From positions 1 through 36,491 of the forward strand of contig NCRB01000030.1 in assembly GCA_002894665.1 (NCBI GenBank): a DNA stretch of 36,491 nt. The letters are read 5' to 3'. The stretch is from Salinivenus iranica. GTDB lineage: Bacteria > Bacteroidota > Rhodothermia > Rhodothermales > Salinibacteraceae. Below the pieces are notes generated by a model. It saw only the letters and a list, made by a program, of their open reading frames with translations. It had not been told where the DNA came from and made no database searches. Every line of letters starts with the position of its first letter. Position 1 is the stretch's first letter. Shown here piece after piece: positions 25,507-33,933 of the stretch. A program made the translations under genes and the position numbers.

Positions 25507-26913
25507 ATGAGCCACAAGTCTCAGACGCAAGGTGAGTCTCCCTCGTCCCTCGTTGATGGAGCAGAGTCGTGTCAGAAACTTCAGCAGAAAATCCAGCAGC
25601 AGACGGCCACAATTGGCGTCGTAGGATTGGGTTACGTTGGCCTTCCCCTCGCCGTCGAATACGCAAAGGCGGGCTTCGAGACTCGTGGAATCGACCTCGA
25701 TGCCGAGCGTGTTCGTCGCCTCAACCAAGGTGACAATTACAACGATGATCTCGACGATGAGACGGTCCAACGAGTCGTAGGGGAGGGCTTACTTTCTGCC
25801 GACGAGGGGTTTGGGCACGCCGGGGATGTCGATGTCTTCTTTATTTGTGTCCCGACGCCGGTCACCGAGCACAACGAGCCGGACACTTCGTTCATCGAGG
25901 CCGCGACCCGCTCGATCGGAGAGCATCTCCGACCGGGGCAGCTCGTCGTGCTCAAAAGCACGACCTATCCGGGCACGACCGAGGAGGTCGTTCAGGACGT
26001 TCTGGAGAAGACCCAAGAGGACTTGCAGGTAGGCCACGACTACTTCGTAGCGTTCAGCCCGGAGCGAATTGACCCAGGAAACGAAGAATACACCACAGCG
26101 AACACGCCGGTTGTGGCGGGAGGAGTGACTTCACGCTGTACAACGCTCGCCGAGCAGGCTATCGGGCAGGTTGTGCAGGAGGTGCATACCGTCTCCAATC
26201 CCAAAGTCGCGGAGATGGAGAAGCTCCTGGAAAATATCTATCGCTCGGTCAACATCGCTCTGGTAAACGAGCTGGCCCAGCTCAGCGAGCGGATGGATGA
26301 CGTGTCCATCTGGGAGGTTATCGAGGCTGCATCGACGAAGCCGTTTGGGTTCGACCCGTTTTATCCGGGGCCGGGCCTTGGTGGACACTGTATTCCTGTC
26401 GATCCCCATTATCTCTCATGGACGGCCCAGCGGCACGATTTCGAAACGAGCTTCATCACCCTGTCGGCGCGGGTGAACGAGGACATGCCCTTTCACGTGT
26501 GCCAGTCCGTCACGGAAGCGATTGCGCAGCAGCCCGTTGCCCTTCGCGACGCGACGGTACTGATTCTCGGAGTGGCCTTCAAGGCCAATGTGGACGATAC
26601 GCGCCATTCGCCAGCGGGAACGATCATTCGGCTCCTCCAAGAGAAGGGGGTCGGGACGATCCGCTACCACGATCCGCACGTGGAGTCGTACAGCGTGCCT
26701 GAGTCAAAAGGAGAGGCAATCGACGTTCCATCGGTGGCCCTCACGCCTGAGGCGCTTCAAGGCTGCGACGTGGCGGTGATCACAACAGGACACGACGCGT
26801 TCGACGCCGAGATGATTGCCGAGCATGCGCCTCACATCGTCGACACCCGAAATGCACTAGCAGACACGGAGAAGCGGTATCAAGATAAGATTCGCCTTCT
26901 TGGGGAGAAGTAG
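25507..26913 (+). CDS. UDP-N-acetylhexosamine 6-dehydrogenase (WecC/WbpA type)
   Basis: Oxidises a UDP-N-acetylhexosamine to the uronic acid with two NAD+. The 468-residue protein has an extra N-terminal ~30 residues rich in Ser/Gln, then IGVVGLGYVGLPLAVEYAKA (about 36-55), FFICVPTPVTEHNEPD (about 113), LKSTTYPGTTEEVV (about 152), FSPERIDPGN, EKLLENIYRSVNIALVNEL (about 239-257), GLGGHCIPVDPHYLSW (about 291-306, with the catalytic Cys) and GVAFKANVDDTRHSP (about 356). The frame is open to 25378 but overlaps wecB. ATG 25507 is preferred. WbpA (UDP-GlcNAc) and WecC (UDP-ManNAc) cannot be separated with confidence. Next to wecB the outcome is likely a HexNAcA sugar. Confidence 0.92.
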   Translation: MSHKSQTQGESPSSLVDGAESCQKLQQKIQQQTATIGVVGLGYVGLPLAVEYAKAGFETRGIDLDAERVRRLNQGDNYNDDLDDETVQRVVGEGLLSADEGFGHAGDVDVFFICVPTPVTEHNEPDTSFIEAATRSIGEHLRPGQLVVLKSTTYPGTTEEVVQDVLEKTQEDLQVGHDYFVAFSPERIDPGNEEYTTANTPVVAGGVTSRCTTLAEQAIGQVVQEVHTVSNPKVAEMEKLLENIYRSVNIALVNELAQLSERMDDVSIWEVIEAASTKPFGFDPFYPGPGLGGHCIPVDPHYLSWTAQRHDFETSFITLSARVNEDMPFHVCQSVTEAIAQQPVALRDATVLILGVAFKANVDDTRHSPAGTIIRLLQEKGVGTIRYHDPHVESYSVPESKGEAIDVPSVALTPEALQGCDVAVITTGHDAFDAEMIAEHAPHIVDTRNALADTEKRYQDKIRLLGEK

Positions 26914-27084
26914 CTGTAGCGAGGAGAATCTTCAGGAATGTCCGCTCAGCCCTTCCCACGGATCCGTGGCCAGGCTCATCCCCGGGCAGTGCTTCCCGGG
27001 CAGTGCTTAAATCCTGTCGAACCTGTGTATGCCTGAGACAGAGATTCGACGATTTCAAATCGGTTATAGTGCCCAGTTTTCCGT

Positions 27085-27759
27085 ATGTCGGATGTCGAAA
27101 ACCATAGTAATGACTGCACCACGGCCGCAATTATTCCTGCCTACAATGAAGTGGAGCGCATTGAGAAGACTGTAGAGTTCGTCGGCAAGTATGTGGATAG
27201 GATACTGGTCGTGGATGACGCCAGTACCGACGACACAGGGGCACGGGCACGAGCGGCAGGGGCGACAGTGCTGACCCAGTCACACAATCAGGGATACATC
27301 GCCGCCAGCAAGCGGGGGTTTCGGGCCGCGGACACGGATATTGTCGTCACGATCGACGCGGATGGGGAATTCTCACCCGATCGAATTCCTCACCTCGTCC
27401 GTCCGGTGTGCAAGGGAGAAGCAGACATGGTTCAGGGGCACCGCGGTAAGATTGTTCGCCCCTCCGAGCAATTTCTGACGTGGCTCGCCGGTTGGGGCGG
27501 TCCCGTCGGGGATTCAGGAACGGGATTTCGGGCCCTGCGCACGGACCTCGCCCAGGCGCTTGACCTTGAGGGGAAGTGTATCTGTGGGATCTTTTCCCTG
27601 GAAGTCTTGGGGCGGGGAGGGAAAATCCAGGAAGTCCCTGTCCGTCTCAATGAGATCGATAAGCCCCGAGGAATTGCCTGGTACCATGGGAAGCAGTTCT
27701 TTTATGTGGTGCAGGCGCTCTTCCGAACTGCCTTCTCGCTATGGAAGGACGACGCCTGA
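27085..27759 (+). CDS. Family 2 glycosyltransferase (dolichol-phosphate-mannose-synthase-like)
   Basis: A 224-residue GT-A enzyme with AAIIPAYNEVERIEKTVEF (about 14-32), ILVVDDASTDDTGARARAAG (about 39-58), NQGYIAASKRGFRAAD (about 67) and the metal-binding DADGEFSPDRIP (about 90-101). SGTGFRALRTDLAQAL (about 144-159) follows. No C-terminal membrane helices are present. Such enzymes often make polyprenyl-phosphate sugars or add the second sugar. A 171-base gap precedes it, containing a perfect palindrome (CCACGGATCCGTGG, 26956-26969) and a 14-base tandem duplication (26981-27008). It is GC-rich, like the upstream block. Confidence 0.85.
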   Translation: MSDVENHSNDCTTAAIIPAYNEVERIEKTVEFVGKYVDRILVVDDASTDDTGARARAAGATVLTQSHNQGYIAASKRGFRAADTDIVVTIDADGEFSPDRIPHLVRPVCKGEADMVQGHRGKIVRPSEQFLTWLAGWGGPVGDSGTGFRALRTDLAQALDLEGKCICGIFSLEVLGRGGKIQEVPVRLNEIDKPRGIAWYHGKQFFYVVQALFRTAFSLWKDDA

Positions 27760-27889
27760 TCGTGACCGTCTTTGTGCAGCTTTCATCAGTTCTTTTTGGA
27801 TTCCCCTCGGAAGTGGCACACCGTGTGAAGTCCTAAGATTAGACGCACTACGACGGTTTGCTTTCCTCAGACGTTGTGCTTCGCGATGA

Positions 27890-28115
27890 AGCAATTGCCC
27901 GGTTTCAAACAGGGGCGTTCATTTTTCGCTGGATCGAAAAACGAACCAAAAAGATCACGGCTACGATGACTCGGGCTGACGTCGGCTCCCCCTCCGCTAA
28001 AATCATCGAAACTCGCTCGCGGGCTCGCACCCCAGGAGTACTCGGTCACTATGTTCCCAGCGCTCAGACACCGATGATTTTGGCCGCTTCGTGTCCGCCT
28101 CCGTCCGGGCGCCCG
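27890..28115 (+). repeat. Foldback (MITE-like) repeat, copy 2
   Basis: Inverted partner of 4205-4400. GTTCATTTTTCG and CGAAAAACGAAC pair (27919-27948), followed by CAAAAAGATCACGGCT shared with copy 1. The outer stem is GATGACTCGGGC (27966-27977) with GCCCGACTCATC (about 28110-28121, one mismatch). The inner stem is AAAATCATCG (about 28000-28009) with CGATGATTTT (about 28072-28081). Copy 2 has an extra insertion with the CACCCCAGGAGTACTCGGTC module at 28029-28048, shared with the hairpin array. It fills most of the 450-base gap between the GT2 gene and the next epimerase. Confidence 0.7.
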
Positions 28116-28212
28116 ACTCATCGAGGCCGAAGTGTATTCCCTCCGGGAAGGTGGCACTCAAGGCGGTCGTAGCATCCATCCGACGTTTAATCTTACAGGA
28201 CCAAAGAATACT

Positions 28213-29230
28213 ATGAAGTGGCTTATTACGGGCGGGTGTGGCTTTATCGGCCGAAATCTCATCCGCCATTCGCTGACGGATGACGAACAGCACTCCATTC
28301 GCGTCCTCGATGATCTCTCCGTTGGCACACGAGCAGATCTAGAGCAGGTTGCCCCGTCGCGCGAGGAGCTGTCGCTGGATGGCGACGAAATCGAAGAGTC
28401 CCTCCAAGACGGAGGTGTCCAGTTGATCGAAGGGGATCTCCTGGACGCAGACGGGGTGCAGAAAGCGGCGACAGGAATCGACGTAATCGTACATCTTGCG
28501 GCGAATACCGGTGGCCCCCTCCGTCGAAGATCCGCGTCACGACTGCGAAACGAACGTCATCGGCACGCTGAATATGCTGGAGGCGGCGCGGCATCAAGAC
28601 GTGTCCCGCTTCGTGCTCGCGTCGAGTGGCGCGCCGATTGGCGAGTGTGAGCCTCCGATCCATGAGGAGATGGCTCCCCATCCCAAATCCCCGTACGGCC
28701 CGAGCAAGTTGGCCGGCGAAGGATACTGCTCGGCCTACTACGGATCGTTTGACGTCGAGACGGTGGCGCTCCGATTCGGAAACGTCTACGGTCCGCTGTC
28801 GAGCCACAAGAGTAGCGTCGTGGCCAAGTTTATTCGGCGGGCCCGCGATGGGAAGGTGTTGGAAATCTACGGCGACGGGCATCAGACCCGCGATTATATC
28901 TTCACCGAGGATCTTGTGCGAGCGATTCGACTTGCCGCAACGACACCCGGCGTTGGGGGCGAGCTGTTCCAGATTGCCACGAATTCCGAAACCAGCGTCA
29001 ATGAGTTGGTCGATGCCCTCGTTCCGGTGCTTCAGGAGGCTGGAATCCAGGACGTAGAGGTCACGAATACGGAGCCGAGAGTGGGGGACGTGCGCCGCAA
29101 CTACTCGGACACGTCCAAGGCCAAATCCATGCTCGGTTGGGAGGCGCAGGTTGATTTGACGGAGGGACTTCGACGCACGGTGGCCGATCTCGTCCCAAGC
29201 GCAGAGTTGGAGAGCCCGGAAATTGGTTGA
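28213..29230 (+). pseudogene. NAD-dependent epimerase/dehydratase broken by a frameshift
   Basis: ATG 28213 opens MKWLITGGCGFIGRNLIRHS and runs in frame to VIVHLAANTG at about 28510. The family sequence then continues in another frame as VAPSVEDPRHDCETNVIGTL. It carries SSGAPIG, YGPSKLAGEGY (YxxxK) and GDGHQTRDYIFTEDLVRAI to the stop at 29230. Two bases appear to be missing after ACCGGT (28507-28512). Everything else looks intact and GC-rich, so the loss is recent or is a sequencing error. If whole, it would be a ~339-residue extended SDR like those at 2866 and 31118, probably a UDP-sugar 4-epimerase. Confidence 0.82.
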
Positions 29231-29667
29231 GAGGTGACTGGGGACGCTAATCTGCAGCAGATGGCGACTCCTCGGGACAAGTTCGAAGATGGGTGGTCAC
29301 GAATGTGTCGTCCTTCGCCGACTACACGACGTGAGATGCCCCTGATTTCTGTACCAAGGTGAATGTTAGTCCGGTGCTGGAGTGAGGGCGGAGGTAGCAA
29401 CGTAGTTCGCGGAATACTCCGCCGGGGTCTGGTAATCGAGTGAGCTGTGTGGGCGTTCGGTACTGTATTCCTGACGGTTACGGGCTCACACTGCTCGCGC
29501 CGCGATCATTCTGACAATAGCAAAGAAGTGCTCCCGATCAGAGACGAACGAATGAGAGTATAGAGAAAATCTACACGATGAGTGTAGGAGTTGCGCTTCT
29601 ACGCATTATCCCTAAATTTTGCCCTCATTTCCTCTCCCGCGTCCTATCCCGTTCAATCTGACCGTAC
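29231..29667. other. Gene-free gap holding an IS3-type remnant, upstream of the sugar transferase
   Basis: No intact gene is present. The middle contains the minus-strand transposase end described separately. About 29500-29640 probably includes the promoter of the sugar transferase, but no convincing -10/-35 pair was found. Confidence 0.45.
29366..29490 (-). pseudogene. IS3/IS481-type transposase C-terminal remnant
   Basis: On the minus strand the frame reads QEYSTERPHSSLDYQTPAEY, then SANYVATSALTP, ending at TAA 29368-29366. The NxxRPHSSLxYxTPxEY signature is diagnostic of the end of integrase-core transposases. Upstream, stops appear within a few codons and the DDE core is gone. It differs in sequence from the IS3 copies at 13.6-15.7 kb, so it comes from another element. 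Confidence 0.7.
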
Positions 29668-31029
29668 ATGTCTCTTTTAAGCTCAGAGAAGGAACCGGCG
29701 ACGGATGTAGTATCGACAGAGCATCCGTCGACATCCGACCGGGGGAAGGATACCAAAACAGAAGGGCCAGTTCTGGTCTCCGTCCCGCTCCCTCCGGATC
29801 GGGTGATTCGGACACGGAAGGTGTGGTCAAAGCTGCTCCATGCGGCCGCCCTGCCGCTGATTGTGGGCCTTTCCATCTGGGCGCTTGAAGGGCAGTTCTC
29901 CATGGGCCTGTTTCAGCGCGCGTGGCCGGTGATGGCCCTGCTGGCCGTGGCGTACCTGACGGCCTGGCGCCTGAGCTCCTCCTTCGAACGATTTCCTTTT
30001 CTCAACCAGTTCGAGGGCGCGTTGGTGAGTGTGGGTACCACCCTGGTGCCGGTCGGGCTCGTCCTGGCGACACTGCCCTACTCGCCCATCAATACCCTGG
30101 CTCTCGTGGCGACAGGAGGGAGCATCGTCTGGTACCTGGCCGACAAATTCCTGCACCGGTACCGGATGTCCCAGCTCGTCGTCTTGCCCGGCGGCGTCAC
30201 GAGTCGGTTGCTCTCCATTCCAGAGGTGTCCGAAGCGAAGCGCGAACGACTCCTGTCGGGCACCCTCGACGGCATTGTCACGGACCTACACACGTCCCTG
30301 TCGGAGTACAAAGAGCTGTTGGCGGACTACAGCATGAAGGGGCTGCCCACTTACCACGCCGGGTACCTGTACGAGCTCCTTACGGCCCGCGTCCTTTTGG
30401 GGGCCTCGTGCAAGCGGAGCGTCGACGTGCGCAAGCGCCGGTACTACCCGTACGTCAAGCGAGGCATGGAGCTGTTCATTGTCCTGTGTACGCTTCCCAT
30501 TACAGGTACCATCGCGGGACTGACGGCCCTTGCGATCCGGCTCGAATCAAAAGGCCCTCTCCTGTTCTGGCAGGAACGCATCGGGCGCAACGGCGAACGA
30601 TTCCAGATGGTGAAGTTTCGGAGCATGTACGCCGGCAACGAGGGGGAGGACGACGATGTCTTTGCGGAGGAGGGAGACGATCGGGTGACGACTGTGGGCC
30701 GCATCATCCGAAAGCTTCGCATCGACGAGCTTCCGCAGTTCTGGAACGTGCTGAAGGGAGAGATGAGCCTGATTGGGCCTCGGCCCGAGCAGGTGGGCCT
30801 CGCGGAGGACTTTTCCGATGAGATTAAACTCTACGAATACCGTCATCTGGTGCGGCCAGGCATCACGGGGTGGGCCCAGGTGCTCCACGGGTACGCCGCC
30901 GATGAAGATGAGACCCGGCGCAAGTTGGAGCACGACCTCTACTACGTCAAGCACCAGTCGGTGACCCTGGACCTTCTGATTGTATACCTGACGGCAAAAA
31001 CGATTCTCACGGGGTTTGGCGCCCGGTAG
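29668..31029 (+). CDS. Polyprenyl-phosphate sugar-1-phosphate transferase (initiating, WcaJ/WbaP family)
   Basis: Starts glycan assembly by moving a sugar-1-phosphate from a UDP-sugar to undecaprenyl phosphate at the inner membrane. The 453-residue protein has a charged N-terminus, four membrane helices (about 52-70, 82-98, 110-135, 140-158) and a cytoplasmic linker. A further helix (about 270-290) leads to the catalytic domain: KGPLLFWQERIGRNGERFQM (about 295-314), VKFRSMYAG, LRKLRIDELPQFWNVLKGEM-type region with DELPQFWNV (about 354), SLIGPRPEQV (about 368) and RPGITGWAQV (about 396). The sugar cannot be decided between hexose and HexNAc. It lies 88 bases before a GalE-like gene. Confidence 0.93.
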   Translation: MSLLSSEKEPATDVVSTEHPSTSDRGKDTKTEGPVLVSVPLPPDRVIRTRKVWSKLLHAAALPLIVGLSIWALEGQFSMGLFQRAWPVMALLAVAYLTAWRLSSSFERFPFLNQFEGALVSVGTTLVPVGLVLATLPYSPINTLALVATGGSIVWYLADKFLHRYRMSQLVVLPGGVTSRLLSIPEVSEAKRERLLSGTLDGIVTDLHTSLSEYKELLADYSMKGLPTYHAGYLYELLTARVLLGASCKRSVDVRKRRYYPYVKRGMELFIVLCTLPITGTIAGLTALAIRLESKGPLLFWQERIGRNGERFQMVKFRSMYAGNEGEDDDVFAEEGDDRVTTVGRIIRKLRIDELPQFWNVLKGEMSLIGPRPEQVGLAEDFSDEIKLYEYRHLVRPGITGWAQVLHGYAADEDETRRKLEHDLYYVKHQSVTLDLLIVYLTAKTILTGFGAR

Positions 31030-31117
31030 CCCTGGAGGGTCCAGGGCTGCTGTTCGGTTGGCGCATCTTTCTCTCCAGTTCGCCTTCTTCGTATTCTGTT
31101 CTAAATGCTCTTCGTAC

Positions 31118-32080
31118 ATGACCATTCTTGTGACTGGTGGCGCCGGGTTTATCGGCTCGCACGTGGCGGATGCCCTTCTTGCCGACGGCCACGACGTGCA
31201 CGTCCTGGACAACCTGTCGACGGGCCGCCGGTGGAAGGTGCCCAGCGCGGCGTCTTTTTTCGAACGCGACATTCGCTCGGATGCTGCGGCGGAGCTTGTG
31301 GCCGAGCACGAATACGGCGTGCTCGTGCACCACGCCGCCCAGATGGACGTGCGGAAATCCGTCGAGGACCCCCGGTTCGACGCAGACGTGAACCTGGGAG
31401 GCCTGCTGAACTTGATGGAGGCTGGCGTCGAAAACGGACTGAAAAAAGTCATATTTGCCTCGACCGGCGGGGCCATTTACGGCGAGCCCGAGCACGCCCC
31501 TCAGACCCTCGACCATCCCCTTCGGCCGGTGTCGCCGTACGGCGTGGCCAAGCTGGCGGGGGAGAAGTACCTCCATTTCTATCGTGAGCAGTACGACGTG
31601 GAGGCAGTGTCCCTCCGGTACGCCAACGTGTACGGCCCGCGGCAGAACCCGCACGGGGAGGCCGGGGTCGTGGCGATTTTTGCGAACGAGATGTTGACGG
31701 GCGGCCAGCCGGTGATCTACGGCGACGGGACGCAGACCCGCGACTACGTGTTCGTCGGCGACGTGGTGCGGGCCAACCGGGCGGCCCTTGCCTACGAGGG
31801 GAGTGGGGTGTTTAACGTCGGAACGGGGCGGGAGACGAGTGTCAATGAACTGTTTCGCATTCTGCGTGCGGCGGCGGGGAGCGACGCAGAGGAAACCCAC
31901 GGCCCGGCTAAGCCCGGCGAACAGCAGCGAAGCGTGCTCGGCTATGAGCACACGACGAATGAGCTGGGCTGGGCGCCGCAGGTGGAACTGGAGGACGGGC
32001 TGCAGCGGACGGTCGACTGGTTTCAGGACGAGCTGGTTTCGTCCGACGGTGTGAGCGGGGGACGGACGGGGCGTGTGTAG
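31118..32080 (+). CDS. UDP-glucose 4-epimerase-like enzyme (GalE family)
   Basis: A 320-residue extended SDR with ILVTGGAGFIGSHVADALL (3-21), VLDNLSTGR (about 29), ASTGGAIYGEPE (about 119), YGVAKLAGEKY (about 145-155, with Tyr-x-x-x-Lys), RYANVYGPRQNPHGEAGVVA (about 172) and YGDGTQTRDYVFVGDVV (about 203). UDP-glucose or UDP-GlcNAc 4-epimerisation is the best guess. ATG 31118 lies directly before the Rossmann fold; the frame is open upstream but overlaps the sugar transferase. The last dozen codons (Gly/Arg-rich) run straight into the hairpin array and may be derived from a repeat insertion that replaced the original end. Confidence 0.88.
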   Translation: MTILVTGGAGFIGSHVADALLADGHDVHVLDNLSTGRRWKVPSAASFFERDIRSDAAAELVAEHEYGVLVHHAAQMDVRKSVEDPRFDADVNLGGLLNLMEAGVENGLKKVIFASTGGAIYGEPEHAPQTLDHPLRPVSPYGVAKLAGEKYLHFYREQYDVEAVSLRYANVYGPRQNPHGEAGVVAIFANEMLTGGQPVIYGDGTQTRDYVFVGDVVRANRAALAYEGSGVFNVGTGRETSVNELFRILRAAAGSDAEETHGPAKPGEQQRSVLGYEHTTNELGWAPQVELEDGLQRTVDWFQDELVSSDGVSGGRTGRV

Positions 32081-33480
32081 AGGTCCCTCCACGGGGGCGG
32101 CGGTCCCGCGTGCTGCCGGCAGGCCCAGGGAGATCTCTCGACTCCCTTCGCACCCCAGGAGTACTCGGTCGCGTTCGCTCCCAGCGGTCGCTCGAGATGA
32201 CCAGTATTGGAGGGGAAGAAGCAGCCCCTTCCGAATACACGTCATGTCGACCGGCGGCCCGACAGCCGGAGGCCCGGAGTGGAGACATCTCCACGGAGAC
32301 AGCACGTCCGGGCGCTTCCGGCAGGACCGAGGAGGTGTCTCGACTCCGCGCTGCTTCGCTCGACACGACCAAGGGTCGAACGGGGAAGCGGCACTTCCCT
32401 CCGAAAATCCGTCGTGTCGACCGACGCCTCGACCCGATCGAGGCGAAGTGGAGACACCTCCACGGGCGGGGCGACACCAGTTGTTTTCAGCAAGACGGAA
32501 GAGATCTCTCGACTCCCTACGGTCGCTCGAGATGACCAGTATTGGGGGGGGAAGAAGCAGCCCCTTCCGAATACACGTCATGTCGACCGGCGGCCCGACA
32601 GCCGGAGGGCCGGAGCGGAGACATCTCCACGGGAACAGCGCTCCCAGACGGGTTCAGCGGGGCCTATGAGGTGTCTCGACTCCGCGTTGCTTCGCTCGAC
32701 ACGACCAGGATCGGGCCGGGAACGGCACGTCCGTTCGAAGTCACGTCGTCTCGACCGGAGCGGAGAGACCTCCACGGGAGCGGCGGTCCCGCGTGCTGCC
32801 GGCAGGCCCAGGGAGATCTCTCGACTCTCTACCGTCGCTCGAGATGACCAGTATTGGGGGGGAAGAAGCAGCCCCTTCCGAATACACGTCATGTCGACCG
32901 AAGGGCCGCCGGTGTGCGACCCGGAGCGGAGACATCTCCACGGGATCGGCGGTCCCAGACGGGTTCAGCAGGGCCTATGAGGTGTCTCGGCTCCGCGTTG
33001 CTTCGCTCGACACGACCAAGGGTCGAACGGGGAAGCGGCACTCCCCTCCGAAAATCCGTCGTGTCGACCGTAGTCTCGTCTTCGGACGAGACGGAGTGGA
33101 GAGACCTCCACGGGGGCGGCGGTCCCGCGCGCTTGCGGCAGGCCCGGGGAGATCTCTCGACTCCCTTCGCACCCCAGGAGTACTCGGTCGCGTTCGCTCC
33201 CAGCGGTCGCTCGAGATGACCAGTATTGGGGGGGAAAGAAGCAGCCCCTTCCGAATACACGTCATGTCGACCGAAGGGCCGCCGTCGTGCGGGCCGGAGC
33301 GGAGACATCTCCACGGGATCGGCGGTCCCAGACGGTTTCAGCGGGGCCTATGAGGTGTCTCGACTCGGGTCCCTCGCTCGACACGACCAGGATCGGGCCG
33401 GGAACGGCACGTCCGTTCGAAGTCACGTCGTCTCGACCAGAGGGCGGCCGTCGTGCCGCCCGGAGTGGAGAGACCTCCAC
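32079..33480. repeat. Array of sixteen alternating covarying hairpins (four A-B units)
   Basis: Each hairpin has arms GTC-RTNTC-GA and GA-GANAY-CTC; the opposite orientation reads GAG-RTNTC-TC and TC-GANAY-GAC. Orientation strictly alternates. Unit 1: 32130-32201, 32241-32291, 32332-32369, 32411-32460. Unit 2: 32501-32536, 32577-32627, 32668-32705, 32745-32772. Unit 3: 32813-32848, 32888-32938, 32979-33016, 33058-33108. Unit 4: 33149-33220, 33261-33311, 33352-33387, 33427-33477. The RTNTC/GANAY pair is ATCTC/GAGAT in each unit's first hairpin, ATGTC/GACAT in the second, GTGTC/GACAC in the third, and GTGTC/GACAC or GTCTC/GAGAC in the fourth. Only 33058-33108 has a mismatch. Linkers are nearly identical between units. 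No gene is visible. It resembles REP/BIME repeats, but is unusually large and ordered. Confidence 0.85.
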
Positions 33481-33577
33481 GGCGTCGGGGTCCTCGCTTC
33501 AGAAGAGATCAGAGAACCTGTCGTACACGGATTGCGTTCGACATCGCCATTTGTTTTCCAACCGTGCTCCCTATACG

Positions 33578-33877
33578 GTGCCTTCTACGAAGGACTTTCA
33601 GTTGCGCATTCCACGCTCAGTTGCCGACGCGCTGGCCCTTCCCGAAGAACGAAAGGGAGACGAGCTTCGGCGTGAGTTGGCCGTCACCTTGTATCGAGAA
33701 GACATGCTCTCTTTTGGGAAGGCCCGTGAGCTTGCTAAGCTGAGCAAGTACGAGTTCGGTCGATTGGTAGGCGAGCGATCCATCGAGCGTCACTACGGGT
33801 CTGAGGAGTTGGAGGAGGACCTGCGCTATGCATGGGGCGACAGTGATCGCCACGCCAACGAGGGATCGGGAGCGTAG
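33578..33877 (+). CDS. UPF0175-family antitoxin-like protein
   Basis: A 99-residue protein matching the UPF0175 pattern: FQLRIPRSVADALALPEE (about 7-24), RRELAVTLYREDMLSFGKAR (about 31-50), ELAKLSKYEFGRLVGERSI (about 51-69) and an acidic YGSEELEEDL (about 74). The central part is a helix-turn-helix-like DNA-binding region (GKARELAKLSKYEF). The frame is open into the repeats upstream, but GTG 33578 gives the normal length; TTG 33602 is another option. It is followed after 56 bases by a DUF3368 gene, the usual partner, so it is probably the antitoxin and autoregulator of a type II pair. Confidence 0.78.
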   Translation: MPSTKDFQLRIPRSVADALALPEERKGDELRRELAVTLYREDMLSFGKARELAKLSKYEFGRLVGERSIERHYGSEELEEDLRYAWGDSDRHANEGSGA

Positions 33878-33933
33878 GAGCCGGGAGGTGCGCCCTCCCC
33901 TTTCTTCTTCTCGCCCCCACACCGACTGTTGAC

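Noticed and set aside
26956-27008. Terminator or operator: perfect palindrome CCACGGATCCGTGG and a tandem 14-base duplication
   Set aside because: No T-run follows and only one copy exists. Kept as a note in the GT2 entry rather than as a regulatory call.
32073-33353. Long open frames on both strands across the array (Arg/Ser-rich proteins up to about 250 residues)
   Set aside because: They follow the GC-rich repeats, occur in several frames at once, resemble no protein family and lack start signals.
32130-33477. Integron attC sites
   Set aside because: Structure-conserved palindromes recall attC, but I do not see the GTTRRRY/RYYYAAC core pair, and no cassette ORFs lie between hairpins.
32079-33480. 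CRISPR array, because of evenly spaced repeats
   Set aside because: The repeats alternate in orientation, are palindromic with variable arms, and the spacers between them are themselves repeated. No cas gene is present.
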